Source of the DNA: Desulfobacterales bacterium
Lineage (GTDB): Bacteria; Desulfobacterota; Desulfobacteria; Desulfobacterales; RPRI01
Assembly: GCA_020052975.1 (NCBI GenBank)
Contig: JAGVOC010000287.1
Coordinates: 1 to 58,223, forward strand
Reading direction: 5' to 3'
Length of the DNA stretch: 58,223 nucleotides
The position numbers were made by a program, and so were the translations under genes. This document shows positions 17,238-25,674 of this stretch, in pieces (position 1 is the stretch's first letter; each line of letters opens with the position of its first letter). The notes beneath the pieces were generated by a model that saw nothing but the letters and a program-made list of their open reading frames with translations, ran no database searches and was not told where the DNA came from.

Positions 17238-18791
17238 TCAGTCTGCAAAATAGATGGCATCCTTCGTCCGGTTATTAATGATTCCCGCTCCGGATAACAA
17301 ATCTGCGGACAGTTTCCGCAGAGCATCTTTCGCCTCTCTCTCGCTGGGAAAACCGCCCTTCAGAACTATCAGGAATGACAGGCCATCCTGACTGTTCCAC
17401 GATGGTACCAGACGGATGTCCGGCTGATCCGCGGGATAGTCCTTTAATAGTTTATACGCCTCATTAAGGTCCGTCTTTTGTGCGATCTGCACCCATATTT
17501 TCCCGGGCGCCAGAGGACTGGTTTTTGCCTGTATGGCAGGAAAGCAGATCGTCTCCCCGGCCCTTACCCAGTCCATGTTTCTGATATGGGGGTTCGCCCT
17601 GATCATCGCCTGAAAGCGGCCAGTTTCGATGCTTCCGTAAATCTCCTGCAACAGGCCAAACACGGTTCCTCCCTGGCGAATCTTCAGACACCCGAGATTG
17701 CCGGGGAACGCCGGAGGTGTTGCGTTTACTGTGCGGATCAACCCCTCTTGTCCGGACTGAAGCGGTACTGTCGTCATGCCCGGCTTGGCCGCAACAGTCA
17801 TATTCTCACGCGTTTCCGGTTGTTTGGCGGTTGGTTTCAATACGTATGCAGGCTTTGTGCCGTTCAATACTCCGGGCATGAATGCCGCAAACGTAAGAAT
17901 CGCTAAAAACAGGCCCGTGAAAAGGCTCGCTGTCGCCCATCTTCCCGTCCGGATCGGTTCCGGCATCAGCCGCCTGGAGGCTGAACGAGCGAGAAACCAG
18001 CCTGCCCTGATCCGGTTTTGAATGATCAGCGTAAGCAATATCTGATGGCACAAGGTAATGATCTTGCGGGGATAGCCGCCGGTTGCCCTGTATACCGCCC
18101 ACAGTCCGGGGAGGGTAAAAATCTCCGGCATACCGGCCGGGCGGCTGGCCCGTGCCAGACGGAAGCGGATCATGGCTCTCATTTCCCGGAAATTCAGGGG
18201 CTTCAGAAGGTAATATTGATTGATCCGGTCGGCAAAATTCGCGTGAGTTTTCAGGATCTGCCCGAATTCGTTCTGGGCGAAGATTACTATCTGGAGAAGC
18301 TTGGATTCGTTCGTTTCGTAGTTGAGAAACTCGCGGAGGATCTCCAGACAGAATTCGGGGAGTTTCTGTCCCTCATCGATGATCAACACAACCGTTTTCT
18401 TTTCGTCCACCCCTTTGCAGAAGAGATTGTTTTTAATACTTTCCTTGAGTTGCCATTCGCTGTCTGCCACTCCTACGGCAAGACCGAAAGCGATTGCGAC
18501 GGTGGCCAGAAATTCGCGGGGGGCACTGAACGAGGGATCGAGAAGCAGGTGCGTTACCACCTCGTTCCGGTCTTCTTCAGATTCAGCAAACCGGAGGATC
18601 AGCTGCCGGCAGAGCGTGGTCTTTCCGGTTCCCACCTCCCCCATGACTACGTTAAGACCCCGGCGCAACCGGATTGACAGCTCCAGTTGCTGGAGACAGG
18701 CCAAGTGTCCCGTAGACTGGAAAAAAAATCCCGGCTCCGGCGAATTGGAGAAAGGCTCCTTGTTCAGATTGAGGATCTTGAAATAATCCAT
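17238..18791 (-). CDS. ExeA/MshM-type AAA ATPase with LysM-like and SPOR-like C-terminus
   Basis: Residues ~1-270 are an ExeA-family AAA ATPase: NKEPFSNSPEPGFFF, Walker A GEVGTGKTT near 52-60, and Walker B VVLIIDEGQKL. A single helix at about 290-312 crosses the inner membrane. Beyond it, about 360-420 reads like a LysM domain (LGCLKIRQGGTVFGLLQEIY through AGETICFPAI) and the last ~80 residues like a SPOR fold. ExeA and MshM help secretins pass and assemble in peptidoglycan; both added domains would bind wall glycan outside the membrane. ATG 18791 follows GGGGAG. The domain combination is unusual, and the LysM call rests on pattern only. Confidence 0.8.
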   Translation of the reverse strand: MDYFKILNLNKEPFSNSPEPGFFFQSTGHLACLQQLELSIRLRRGLNVVMGEVGTGKTTLCRQLILRFAESEEDRNEVVTHLLLDPSFSAPREFLATVAIAFGLAVGVADSEWQLKESIKNNLFCKGVDEKKTVVLIIDEGQKLPEFCLEILREFLNYETNESKLLQIVIFAQNEFGQILKTHANFADRINQYYLLKPLNFREMRAMIRFRLARASRPAGMPEIFTLPGLWAVYRATGGYPRKIITLCHQILLTLIIQNRIRAGWFLARSASRRLMPEPIRTGRWATASLFTGLFLAILTFAAFMPGVLNGTKPAYVLKPTAKQPETRENMTVAAKPGMTTVPLQSGQEGLIRTVNATPPAFPGNLGCLKIRQGGTVFGLLQEIYGSIETGRFQAMIRANPHIRNMDWVRAGETICFPAIQAKTSPLAPGKIWVQIAQKTDLNEAYKLLKDYPADQPDIRLVPSWNSQDGLSFLIVLKGGFPSEREAKDALRKLSADLLSGAGIINNRTKDAIYFAD

Positions 18792-18853
18792 TTAATCACT
18801 CCCCAAAGCACTTCACTCCTGTGAAAGCGGGAGTCCAGAAATAGTTGAAAAGA

Positions 18854-18919
18854 TCCGCCGCGGCGGACTTCCGCGGGAATTACGGAAAAGAGAAATTCGG
18901 ACTTTTTACGAGTCCGTCA
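18854..18919. repeat. GTAAAAAGTC-family repeat, partial copy
   Basis: The palindrome TCCGCCGCGGCGGA (18854-18867) and the end word GGACTTTTTACGAGTCCGTCA (18899-18919) are two modules of the dispersed repeat. They lie in the gap between the secretin stop and the ExeA-type start, inside the pilus operon. Confidence 0.6.
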
Positions 18920-18926
18920 GCTTAGT

Positions 18927-18990
18927 CACACTGATACAATGATGGTTCTTCTCCCAATTCACTGGAACCCTTGACCCCTTGAATCCTAAT
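18927..18990. repeat. CTTGACCCCTTGAATCC word-repeat stretch
   Basis: This stretch carries the words CACTGGAACCCTTGACCCC and TTGAATCC, the same vocabulary as 35874-35910 and 52480-52510. It sits just after the secretin stop codon on the minus strand. Confidence 0.45.
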
Positions 18991-18994
18991 AAAA

Positions 18995-20593
18995 TTATTT
19001 CGCTGCTGGCGTTGCCTGTGATGCCGCTGAGGTCTGGAACGGCTGCAGGATCCTCGGGGTGATGAAGAGGAGCACCTCCTCCATCGATTCACCTTTCCCC
19101 TCACCCTTGAAAAGCCAGCCCAGGACAGGAATCTCCTTCAGCCATGGAATGCCGCTGTTGCCGCCCGAGGCTCTTTGCTTCGTCAGACCCGAGATTACGA
19201 TGGTCTCACCGTCCCTTACAATCAGAGAGGTCTCCGTCTGCTTCTTGATGATGAAGGGGTTCCCCTGGACGGTCCGTGAAGTGTCAACCTCGTCCTTCTT
19301 CACGAGGATTTTCATCGAGAGGTTCAGCCCATCGATGACATGAGGAGTGATCTCGAGGCGAAGAACGGCATCCTCGAACTTGACCTCCTGATTGCCGTCC
19401 TTGTCAATTGACACGTAGGGAACCTTCTCCCCGTTTTCCGTGAAGGCCTTCTGGTTATCCAGGGTGGTGATGGATGGGCTGGAGAGAATGTTCAGCTTGC
19501 CGTCCTTCTGGAGGGCGTTCAGCTGGACGTCAAGGATGTTGCCGCCGATGCTGCCGAACATAAGGCCTAGCGAACCCGCTCCCCCGGCGACGTTCATGAC
19601 ATTGCCTGCCACGGGGAAGTTTACGCCGAAGCCCTGGCCGCTGATGCCCTTGGCGCCGTATGTCGGTGAATAAGTACCGGACATGGCACTCCCCGGCGCG
19701 GTGGCTGTGCCTCCCGAGCCGCCCGGCGTTACCCAGAGGTTATGCCGCCCGACAGTAGAGTTGTACATCCCCCCCCACTGGATCCCAAGGTTACGGGCCG
19801 TGTCTTTCGACGTCTCCACGATGTTGGCCCTGATCTGGATCTGGGGTGTCGGTTTGTCTATCTTTTCGATGATCGGCATCATCTCAATCAGGTCGTCCCT
19901 TATTGCCGAAATAATCAGTGAATTGCTGTGTTCGTCAACGCGGACCGAACCGCGGGGTTTGTCTTCCTTGCTTCTGGTCAGGAAGGATTCGAGGTTTTCC
20001 TTGAGATCCCTGGGCTTCGCATAGTCAATCGGGACAACCACGGTAATGAGAGGTTCGACCCACTTTATCCCCAGCTCCTGGGTCTTCCGCTTCAGATCCA
20101 TCTCCATATCCTCCAGAGTCATGACCCGGATGATGTCGCCTTCCCAGGTGTAGGTAAGCCCCTGTGTGCGCAGGATGCCGTTGAAAATCTGGTTCCATGG
20201 GACGCCGCTGAAATCTATGGTCATTTCCCCTTTGATCTCACTCTTGACAAGGATGCTCTGACCAGCAATCTGGGCCAGGGCGCGCAGAACAGTCTTGACG
20301 TCCGCCTGGCGCAACTTCAGGTTGACCGGCTGCGTCGGGAGTTTCCTGCTGGGAGTTACCGCCAGTTGCCCCCCGGTTTCTCCGGTTCCCTTGAGGAGCT
20401 CCTGCAGAATGACCGCGCTCCGTTCTCGGGGAGCGGGGGAATGGCCTGTGGCCGTTTCCGCCATCATGGACCATTTATCGAAAAGGGGGTCCTTTTTAAC
20501 GGTCTCGTTGCCGGCACAGCCAAAGAGCAGCATGGTGGACAGCAGCATGCCCGTCAGGCCTCCCCACGGACATTTAGAGTTGATGTGATCCAT
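18995..20593 (-). CDS. Outer-membrane secretin, MshL/PilQ family
   Basis: This 532-aa protein starts with a signal peptide ending LLFGC, a lipobox, so a lipoprotein is likely. A STN/AMIN-like N-domain (LRQADVKTVLRALAQIAGQS) and N1 domain follow. The C-terminal ~270 residues form the secretin domain, recognisable by ITPHVIDG, LTKQRASGGNSGIPWLKE and VLGWLFKG near the end. It forms the outer-membrane pore of the pilus. A Gly-rich loop at about 290-340 is long and has low complexity. Length and order fit MshL better than longer PilQ proteins. ATG 20593 follows a GGGAGG site. Confidence 0.9.
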   Translation of the reverse strand: MDHINSKCPWGGLTGMLLSTMLLFGCAGNETVKKDPLFDKWSMMAETATGHSPAPRERSAVILQELLKGTGETGGQLAVTPSRKLPTQPVNLKLRQADVKTVLRALAQIAGQSILVKSEIKGEMTIDFSGVPWNQIFNGILRTQGLTYTWEGDIIRVMTLEDMEMDLKRKTQELGIKWVEPLITVVVPIDYAKPRDLKENLESFLTRSKEDKPRGSVRVDEHSNSLIISAIRDDLIEMMPIIEKIDKPTPQIQIRANIVETSKDTARNLGIQWGGMYNSTVGRHNLWVTPGGSGGTATAPGSAMSGTYSPTYGAKGISGQGFGVNFPVAGNVMNVAGGAGSLGLMFGSIGGNILDVQLNALQKDGKLNILSSPSITTLDNQKAFTENGEKVPYVSIDKDGNQEVKFEDAVLRLEITPHVIDGLNLSMKILVKKDEVDTSRTVQGNPFIIKKQTETSLIVRDGETIVISGLTKQRASGGNSGIPWLKEIPVLGWLFKGEGKGESMEEVLLFITPRILQPFQTSAASQATPAAK

Positions 20594-20605
20594 CGGCGCC
20601 TCCCT

Positions 20606-21115
20606 TTATTCCTGCAGGGGCACATTTACTGTTGCCCCGATTTCACGGTTTTCGATCAAGATTCTTGACGGAGAAACGCTCTTCAGCATGTATCCCTTGA
20701 CGTCGAGAACCTCGCCTTCATTATATTCTATGCCATTGATGATAGCCATCCGCTTCCTGCCTACTTCAAGGTAACCGCTATAGATGAATTCGATCTTCGG
20801 AACAGCCGACTCATCCTCCCTGGCCTTTACGGTTTTGGACTCGGTCCATGCTTTGAAGGCCTTACCGTCCAGAAAAGGATCCTTTGCCCATTCTTTTTCA
20901 GCCCGGCTGAAAATGATTGTGCCGAGATTCTTCGCCGTCCCCTTTTCCAGACTCCCTGCCAGTTCTGTCACGAATGTATTCAGTTCCGCTGTCTTTTCGA
21001 CCATATCAATCCCGGAATTCTTCTTTTTTGGGGACAGGAAATCAAAGACGGCGTAAAGTATTACAATCGCCACAACCCCCATAATGATCATTTCTCGCTT
21101 ACCCAGTTTAACCAT
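20606..21115 (-). CDS. Pilus assembly protein, PilP/MshK-like
   Basis: This 169-aa protein has one N-terminal membrane helix (about 9-27), a coil-like linker and a C-terminal beta domain (YSGYLEVGRKRMAIINGIEY, then GEVLDVKGYMLKSVS) of the type in PilP, GspC and MshK. Such proteins link the inner-membrane PilN-PilO pair to the secretin. It lies between the PilO-like gene and the secretin, where this role is expected. Sequence conservation in the family is low, so identity rests on size, topology and place. Confidence 0.75.
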   Translation of the reverse strand: MVKLGKREMIIMGVVAIVILYAVFDFLSPKKKNSGIDMVEKTAELNTFVTELAGSLEKGTAKNLGTIIFSRAEKEWAKDPFLDGKAFKAWTESKTVKAREDESAVPKIEFIYSGYLEVGRKRMAIINGIEYNEGEVLDVKGYMLKSVSPSRILIENREIGATVNVPLQE

Positions 21116-21130
21116 ATCAAACCTGCCTGC

Positions 21131-21670
21131 TCATTCTACGGCCACCCAGATCTTCAGACTGAATTCCTTGGTGTCCGGTTTCTGCCGAATAGAAATCTCT
21201 TCGATATGCTGCACGTAAGGGACACTTCCGAGATTGATTAGAAATTTCCGGAGGTTTACAAAATCTCCCTGGAGGACGGCGCTCACCGACAGGAACTGGG
21301 CGTCGCCAGTCAGGTCGTTCAGATTCGGGATCGCTGACACAAGAGACATTCCGCTCATCCTTGCTGTTGTGCGTAAAGCCATAGGAAGAGTATCAATCAT
21401 GGCTATCGCCAGCTTGCCCTTCGCCGGAAGAGGCAGTACCTCCGAGTCCTTCTGCTCGATCTTGCCCTGCATGGATTGATAGAACGGAGCCAGTGTCCGC
21501 TGTTCTTCGATCCGGAATTTGATGTCCGCAGTCTGTGTGACCAGTTTCCCCATCTTCATGCCGGACGGGACAATCCCGCCAAATATGAAGAGAAGGATAC
21601 CGGTCAGGCATAGTATAATATAGACGATGCTATCCCGCGGAATTTTGATGCCCAGATTCGGCTCAGCCAT
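21131..21670 (-). CDS. Pilus alignment protein, PilO/MshJ-like
   Basis: This 179-aa protein has an N-terminal membrane helix (about 15-36), a coiled-coil stretch (40-75) and a ferredoxin-like C-terminal domain with LQGDFVNLRKFLINLGSVPY, which is typical of PilO and MshJ. It would pair with the PilN part of the upstream fusion protein in the periplasm. Its ATG overlaps the end of the PilM-PilN gene by eight bases, so translation is likely coupled. Confidence 0.82.
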   Translation of the reverse strand: MAEPNLGIKIPRDSIVYIILCLTGILLFIFGGIVPSGMKMGKLVTQTADIKFRIEEQRTLAPFYQSMQGKIEQKDSEVLPLPAKGKLAIAMIDTLPMALRTTARMSGMSLVSAIPNLNDLTGDAQFLSVSAVLQGDFVNLRKFLINLGSVPYVQHIEEISIRQKPDTKEFSLKIWVAVE

Positions 21671-23528
21671 GAACCTTCTCCTCCACTTTCAGATTCAGTA
21701 TAAAATGGAGCGCCTCGCCCTTGAGATAGGACTCCATGTTATTCTTCTGGATGGTCACCTGATGGAAGAGGGGCGAAGCCTCCAGGGCCATCATATAACC
21801 GGCGAGGGATGTCTCGAATATCTGCCGTTCACCCATGATGAGTCCCTCCACCGTGATCTCCTCAACAGGCGCCTTCGGGCTCTCTCCGGATGTCTTAGCC
21901 GTATCCCTTCTCGGTACGGAGCCGAGGTTCACCTTCAGATCGAGAAAGCGGATATTCGCCGGCGTCAGGGTAGAGAGTTCGCTTATCACGACCATGCCGA
22001 GATACCGGTCGGCATAAACCTTGGAGAGCTCCCGCCGCTGGCTGACCTTGGCCGCCGCTTTCAGGAGCCGGTCCCGATCGACGGGCGAACCAAGCTGTGC
22101 AAGCTCCATTTCGAGTCCGGCAATCACCGCCTTTCTCTGGCCGATCACACGGTTCTGGTAAAAGAAGACTCCGGAGCAGATGAGAACAACGGCCAGGAAG
22201 GCCGCGAAGACAGCTCTGTTGATCCGTTTTACACTCGCATCCCGCTCCTTCTCCTTGTAAGTAAAGATCAGGTTCGGCGTCTCTTCTTTGTTCGAAAGGG
22301 CGAGACCCAGGGCCGGCCCGAAGGCGATGCGTTCCGAGACGCAGTTTGAATCGTCCACGTCCGGGCAGGCCGGGATCGAATCCTGCACGCTCAGCGGATC
22401 CAGCACCTCGCTGGCAATTCCGAGCTGAGCTCCGACATAGTCGATCATGGGCTGGTAGATGTTCATGGCGCAGGAAACGAAAATTCTGGCGATGCGGTCA
22501 CCGGACATCTCAGTGGCATAATATTTGAAGGTCCTGTCAGCCTGACTTACCAGCCGCTCCAGCGCCGGCTGAATCATCTCAAAGACTTCATCTTTTCGGA
22601 GACCGAAACCGGCGTCCGTCTCCTCCAGTGGCGGCAAATCCGGACTGAGGCTGTTAAGGATCTTACGACCCTGTTCCGTAGTCAGTGCTTCAAGCTTCAG
22701 CTCATTGAACGTTTCCGTCAGAGACTCCACCATGCTGTTCAGCCCCGCCCTTATGCCACGGGTCATGACGAGGTTTTTTCCGGAGTAGATATCGATGCGG
22801 GAATGATCGTTCCCGATGAACATATTGACGATGGTGCCTTCCTGAGCAGGAATCCACTCGGTCCTGAAAATGTTCTGTACGGAAAACGGGACGATGGAAA
22901 TCCCTGCGAGGGGCCAGCCTATTTTAGAAAAAAGGGTTTTGAGATCTTCGATCTCCCGGCGGGGGGCTGTGTATACCATCGCTGACAGCTTGGGAATGCC
23001 CTGCTCTATAACCTCGCCCTGGAGTTCGAAATCGAAGACCGTCTCCTTTTCGTCGAAGGGATTCTCCTTCCTTGCGGTCCAGTAGATCGCGTTATCGATC
23101 TGCTTCTTTACGACTTTGGGGATTCGGATATGGCGCACTTCAACCAGGGCGGCGGACATCATGACCCACAGGTCAGACTCTTGAGGGGATACGCAGATCG
23201 ATGACAGCGACGATTTCAGGAAGGCAGCGAATTCCGGTGAATCCCTAGACGTTTTCGGAGGGAGTGCATAGCGCCTCCGGTCGGTGATTTGCCTGGTTCC
23301 CCCGGAGATTTCTGCAGTCCGGACCAGACGAATATAGTCGTGGCCTATATCGATGCCGACTGCGGACGTTTTTTTAAGCGAAATCAGGGATAGTGAAGGA
23401 ACCTTGAAAAATCGTGTCTTTGGTGGCATGGGTTCGGCGTGGACCGCCGGTGAAGGCGCGCCCTCCTCTTTGCTGCGTATAACCTTCAGAAGCTTTTCCG
23501 TTGATGTGATATCGTTGAGTCGAACCAC
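21663..23528 (-). CDS. Fused PilM-PilN pilus assembly protein
   Basis: This 621-aa protein joins two usually separate parts. Residues ~45-420 are an actin-like PilM ATPase domain (AVGIDIGHDYIRLVR, PKVVKKQIDNAIYW, MFIGNDHSRIDIYSG). At about 432-455 a membrane helix (FAAFLAVVLICSGVFFY) begins a PilN-like part with coiled coil and a periplasmic ferredoxin-like domain. PilM normally binds the cytoplasmic tail of PilN, so the fusion hard-wires that contact, like GspL of type II secretion. The GTG at 23528 has an AGGAG seven bases upstream. It is first in the leftward pilus operon. Confidence 0.85.
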   Translation of the reverse strand: MVRLNDITSTEKLLKVIRSKEEGAPSPAVHAEPMPPKTRFFKVPSLSLISLKKTSAVGIDIGHDYIRLVRTAEISGGTRQITDRRRYALPPKTSRDSPEFAAFLKSSLSSICVSPQESDLWVMMSAALVEVRHIRIPKVVKKQIDNAIYWTARKENPFDEKETVFDFELQGEVIEQGIPKLSAMVYTAPRREIEDLKTLFSKIGWPLAGISIVPFSVQNIFRTEWIPAQEGTIVNMFIGNDHSRIDIYSGKNLVMTRGIRAGLNSMVESLTETFNELKLEALTTEQGRKILNSLSPDLPPLEETDAGFGLRKDEVFEMIQPALERLVSQADRTFKYYATEMSGDRIARIFVSCAMNIYQPMIDYVGAQLGIASEVLDPLSVQDSIPACPDVDDSNCVSERIAFGPALGLALSNKEETPNLIFTYKEKERDASVKRINRAVFAAFLAVVLICSGVFFYQNRVIGQRKAVIAGLEMELAQLGSPVDRDRLLKAAAKVSQRRELSKVYADRYLGMVVISELSTLTPANIRFLDLKVNLGSVPRRDTAKTSGESPKAPVEEITVEGLIMGERQIFETSLAGYMMALEASPLFHQVTIQKNNMESYLKGEALHFILNLKVEEKVHG

Positions 23529-23803
23529 TTCAGAACTCCTGTCCGTTTGTTGATCCTTTGGCCGTCAATTTAACTAAAGACCGCACGCCCTTAATCACCG
23601 GGCTCATTCTGCAACATCGCGGGGAACCGCAACAATAATCTTACTTTATCCTTTTTCCCGTCTATCAGAGCACCGGTATATTGTCAATGGTTTTAGGTGT
23701 AATCTCTGATAGTTTAGAAGAATAACACCGTTATACCATACCGCGGCATCAGTAATGCATTATCTTTAATATATCATATGTGGCTAAAAAATTTAGCCAC
23801 CTT

Positions 23804-23959
23804 TGATGGACTCGTAAGAAGTCCATCAACAGGCCGAGGGCGGTTAAGCCCGGCCTGGGGTGAGGGTGGAACCGCTTGAATTTACTTCAAGCGGCGGGAA
23901 AGGGGAAGCCTTTTCCCGCCAAGTAAAAAGTCAGTTTCTGACTTTTTACGAAGCCGTCA
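23804..23959. repeat. Complete GTAAAAAGTC-family repeat with inverted ends
   Basis: The left end TGATGGACTCGTAAGAAGTC and the reverse complement of the right end TGACGGCTTCGTAAAAAGTC agree at 16 of 20 positions. Inside are the hairpin CCGCTTGAA/TTCAAGCGG and a GGCCGAGG...CGGCCT pair. About 125 bases are almost identical to 8420-8545. The structure is MITE-like; it has no coding capacity, and I see no clear target-site duplication. Confidence 0.8.
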
Positions 23960-24189
23960 ACTTTGATACCTTCATGGTTTTAATCCGCTTCAGGCGAACC
24001 GCCTTTGCGGCTTTTAACGAGGTCGTTAAACAAAATTTGCTCCATCACAACAGCTTCAGACATACAGATTTTCTCAAACTGCCTTAATCAAATTATTCTC
24101 CACTATACTCCACAAAAATATTGTTGTTTATATTCGTTTTAAGGCTTATAAATTATTATAAAAATAATTGCAAGTATTTTATTTTTTTC

Positions 24190-24222
24190 TTGACACACAC
24201 ATTAAATTGTATCATTTATATA
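24190..24222 (+). promoter_or_regulatory. Candidate mraZ promoter
   Basis: A perfect -35 hexamer TTGACA at 24190-24195 is followed by an AT-rich run with weak -10 candidates (CATTTA at 17-base spacing, TATATA at 21). It ends just before the MraZ boxes, a placement in which bound MraZ would block early elongation. The -10 choice is uncertain. Confidence 0.5.
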
Positions 24223-24225
24223 TAA

Positions 24226-24272
24226 AAAGTGGCTCAAAGTGGTTATATTTGGATAATAGTGAATAAAAATGG
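24226..24272 (+). promoter_or_regulatory. MraZ operator: five 10-bp-phased boxes
   Basis: AAAGTGG at 24226-24232 and 24236-24242 is followed in strict 10-base register by TATTTGG (24246), ATAGTGA (24256) and AAAATGG (24266). Direct repeats with a GTG/TGG core and 10-base period upstream of mraZ are the known MraZ-binding arrangement in other bacteria. The array ends seven bases before the mraZ ATG and predicts autoregulation of the dcw cluster. Confidence 0.8.
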
Positions 24273-24278
24273 TGAAAC

Positions 24279-24725
24279 ATGTTTAGAGGAACATCTTTTC
24301 ATACGATAGATTCTAAAGGTCGCATAATAATTCCTGCGAGATTCCGGGATATAATTAAAAACGGGGATCAGGACGGAGTTGTTGTGTCAAGAATGGACGG
24401 GACTCTTTACGCATATCCTTTTGAAGAATGGAGAAAGATAGAAAATAAGATTCTCTCTCTTGCCGAAAAAAGTGACAGTATGCGCCGCTTCAGGCGAATA
24501 TTTATTGGAGGAGCATTTGAATGCTCCTGCGATAAACAGGACAGGATCCTGGTTCCGCCGGCCTTAAGACAGTATGCAGAGCTCGAAAAAGATATCGTAC
24601 TTGTCGGAGCCCTTGATCATTTTGAAATCTGGTCCCTTGAAAAATGGAATAAGGAACTGGAAGAAATGGAAAATGACAACAAAAAGGAGGATGTAAGAAA
24701 CGAAATTGCGAAATTAGGAATCTGA
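24279..24725 (+). CDS. mraZ: Transcriptional regulator MraZ
   Basis: This 148-aa DNA-binding protein has two SpoVT-AbrB folds: MFRGTSFHTIDSKGRIIIPA at the start and GGAFECSCDKQDRILVPPAL in the second half. MraZ forms a ring-shaped oligomer that binds repeats in front of its own gene and represses the division and wall cluster. The five boxes directly upstream fit this. A GGTGA site lies just before ATG 24279. It is followed after three bases by rsmH, as in most dcw clusters. Confidence 0.96.
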   Translation: MFRGTSFHTIDSKGRIIIPARFRDIIKNGDQDGVVVSRMDGTLYAYPFEEWRKIENKILSLAEKSDSMRRFRRIFIGGAFECSCDKQDRILVPPALRQYAELEKDIVLVGALDHFEIWSLEKWNKELEEMENDNKKEDVRNEIAKLGI

Positions 24726-24728
24726 TAT

Positions 24729-25670
24729 ATGCAGACTTATCATGTCCCAGTCATGACAAAAGAGGTTTTATATTATCTTGACTGCAAGCCGGGAAAGATC
24801 TTCGCGGATTGCACCCTCGGAGGTTCCGGCCATGCAAAGGCCATTTGTGAAAAAATCAAGCCTGATGGTCTGCTGATAGGGATTGATCAGGATAAGGATG
24901 CAATTGAAAATGCAAAGAATGTTTTAAGGCCTTATCTGCCAAACGTCCGCCTGTTTAAAGGCAATTTCGTTCGCCTGTCCGAGTTCCTTTCAGAATCAAA
25001 TATCTCAAAACTTGACGGCATATTGCTTGATCTGGGTCTTTCTCTCCATCAGATTGAATCAAGCGGCAGAGGTTTTAGTTTCAGAAGAGAGGAACCTCTC
25101 GACATGCGAATGGATACCGAATCCGATACAACGGCAGAAGATCTGGTTAACGAATTGGATGAAACAAGCCTTGAAAAGCTTTTTAAGGATTACGGGGAAG
25201 AACGCTGGGCAAGAAATATTGCGCGCAATATTGCAAAAGCAAGGAAAACGGCGCGTATAGGAACAAGCGCGCACCTTTCAGAAATCGTTTGTTCTTCAAT
25301 ACCGAGAAAAGCGCAGAGTAAGCAAAAAATCCATCCTGCGACACGGGTCTTCATGGCTCTCAGAATCGCTGTTAACAGGGAACTCGAAAAGCTTTCTTTA
25401 TTTATGGATAGGGCTGCTGAACTTCTGAATCCGGGGGGGCGTATCTGCATTCTCACATTTCATTCCCTTGAGGACAGAATAGTAAAACAGAAGATCAGGA
25501 ATTTTGAGAAAGGGTGCATTTGTCCCCCTGGTTTTCCCATGTGCGTATGCAATAAAACAAAAATATTGCGAGCACTGAACAAAAAAGCTCTCCGCCCGGG
25601 TCAGGAAGAGATTTTTTTAAACCCGATGGCCCGGAGTACAAAGTTGCGGGCAGCAGAAAAATTACAGTAG
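24729..25670 (+). CDS. rsmH: 16S rRNA m4C1402 methyltransferase RsmH (MraW)
   Basis: This 313-aa SAM-dependent enzyme methylates N4 of C1402 in 16S rRNA. It begins MQTYHVPVMTKEVLYYL with the family's HxPV/HVPVM motif, then DCTLGGSGHA (SAM site), DGILLDLGLS, GFSFR and FHSLEDRIVK. A Cys cluster CICPPGFPMCVC near the C-terminus is common in the family. Length is normal. It lies between mraZ and ftsL with gaps of three and four bases. Confidence 0.96.
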   Translation: MQTYHVPVMTKEVLYYLDCKPGKIFADCTLGGSGHAKAICEKIKPDGLLIGIDQDKDAIENAKNVLRPYLPNVRLFKGNFVRLSEFLSESNISKLDGILLDLGLSLHQIESSGRGFSFRREEPLDMRMDTESDTTAEDLVNELDETSLEKLFKDYGEERWARNIARNIAKARKTARIGTSAHLSEIVCSSIPRKAQSKQKIHPATRVFMALRIAVNRELEKLSLFMDRAAELLNPGGRICILTFHSLEDRIVKQKIRNFEKGCICPPGFPMCVCNKTKILRALNKKALRPGQEEIFLNPMARSTKLRAAEKLQ

Positions 25671-25674
25671 AGAC

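Larger units (their letters stand above)
23529..24278. other. Divergent intergenic region between the pilus operon and mraZ
   Basis: This gap holds no gene. From left to right are the probable start region of the pilus operon (minus strand), an unrelated AT-rich part, a perfect hairpin GTGGCTAAA-AAA-TTTAGCCAC at 23780-23800, a complete dispersed repeat at 23804-23959, a GC-rich stretch to 24090, and then the AT-rich mraZ promoter region. The hairpin has no T-run on either side and is therefore not called a terminator. Confidence 0.7.

Noticed and set aside
19928..20668. 246-aa rightward frame antisense to the secretin and PilP genes (similar long ones at 15907-16647 and 21627-22349)
   Set aside because: These arise from the high G+C of the pilus genes; the opposite-strand products have clear motifs and these have none.
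23780..23800. Hairpin GTGGCTAAA/TTTAGCCAC as a terminator
   Set aside because: The stem is perfect, but no T-run follows on either strand and no gene ends beside it.
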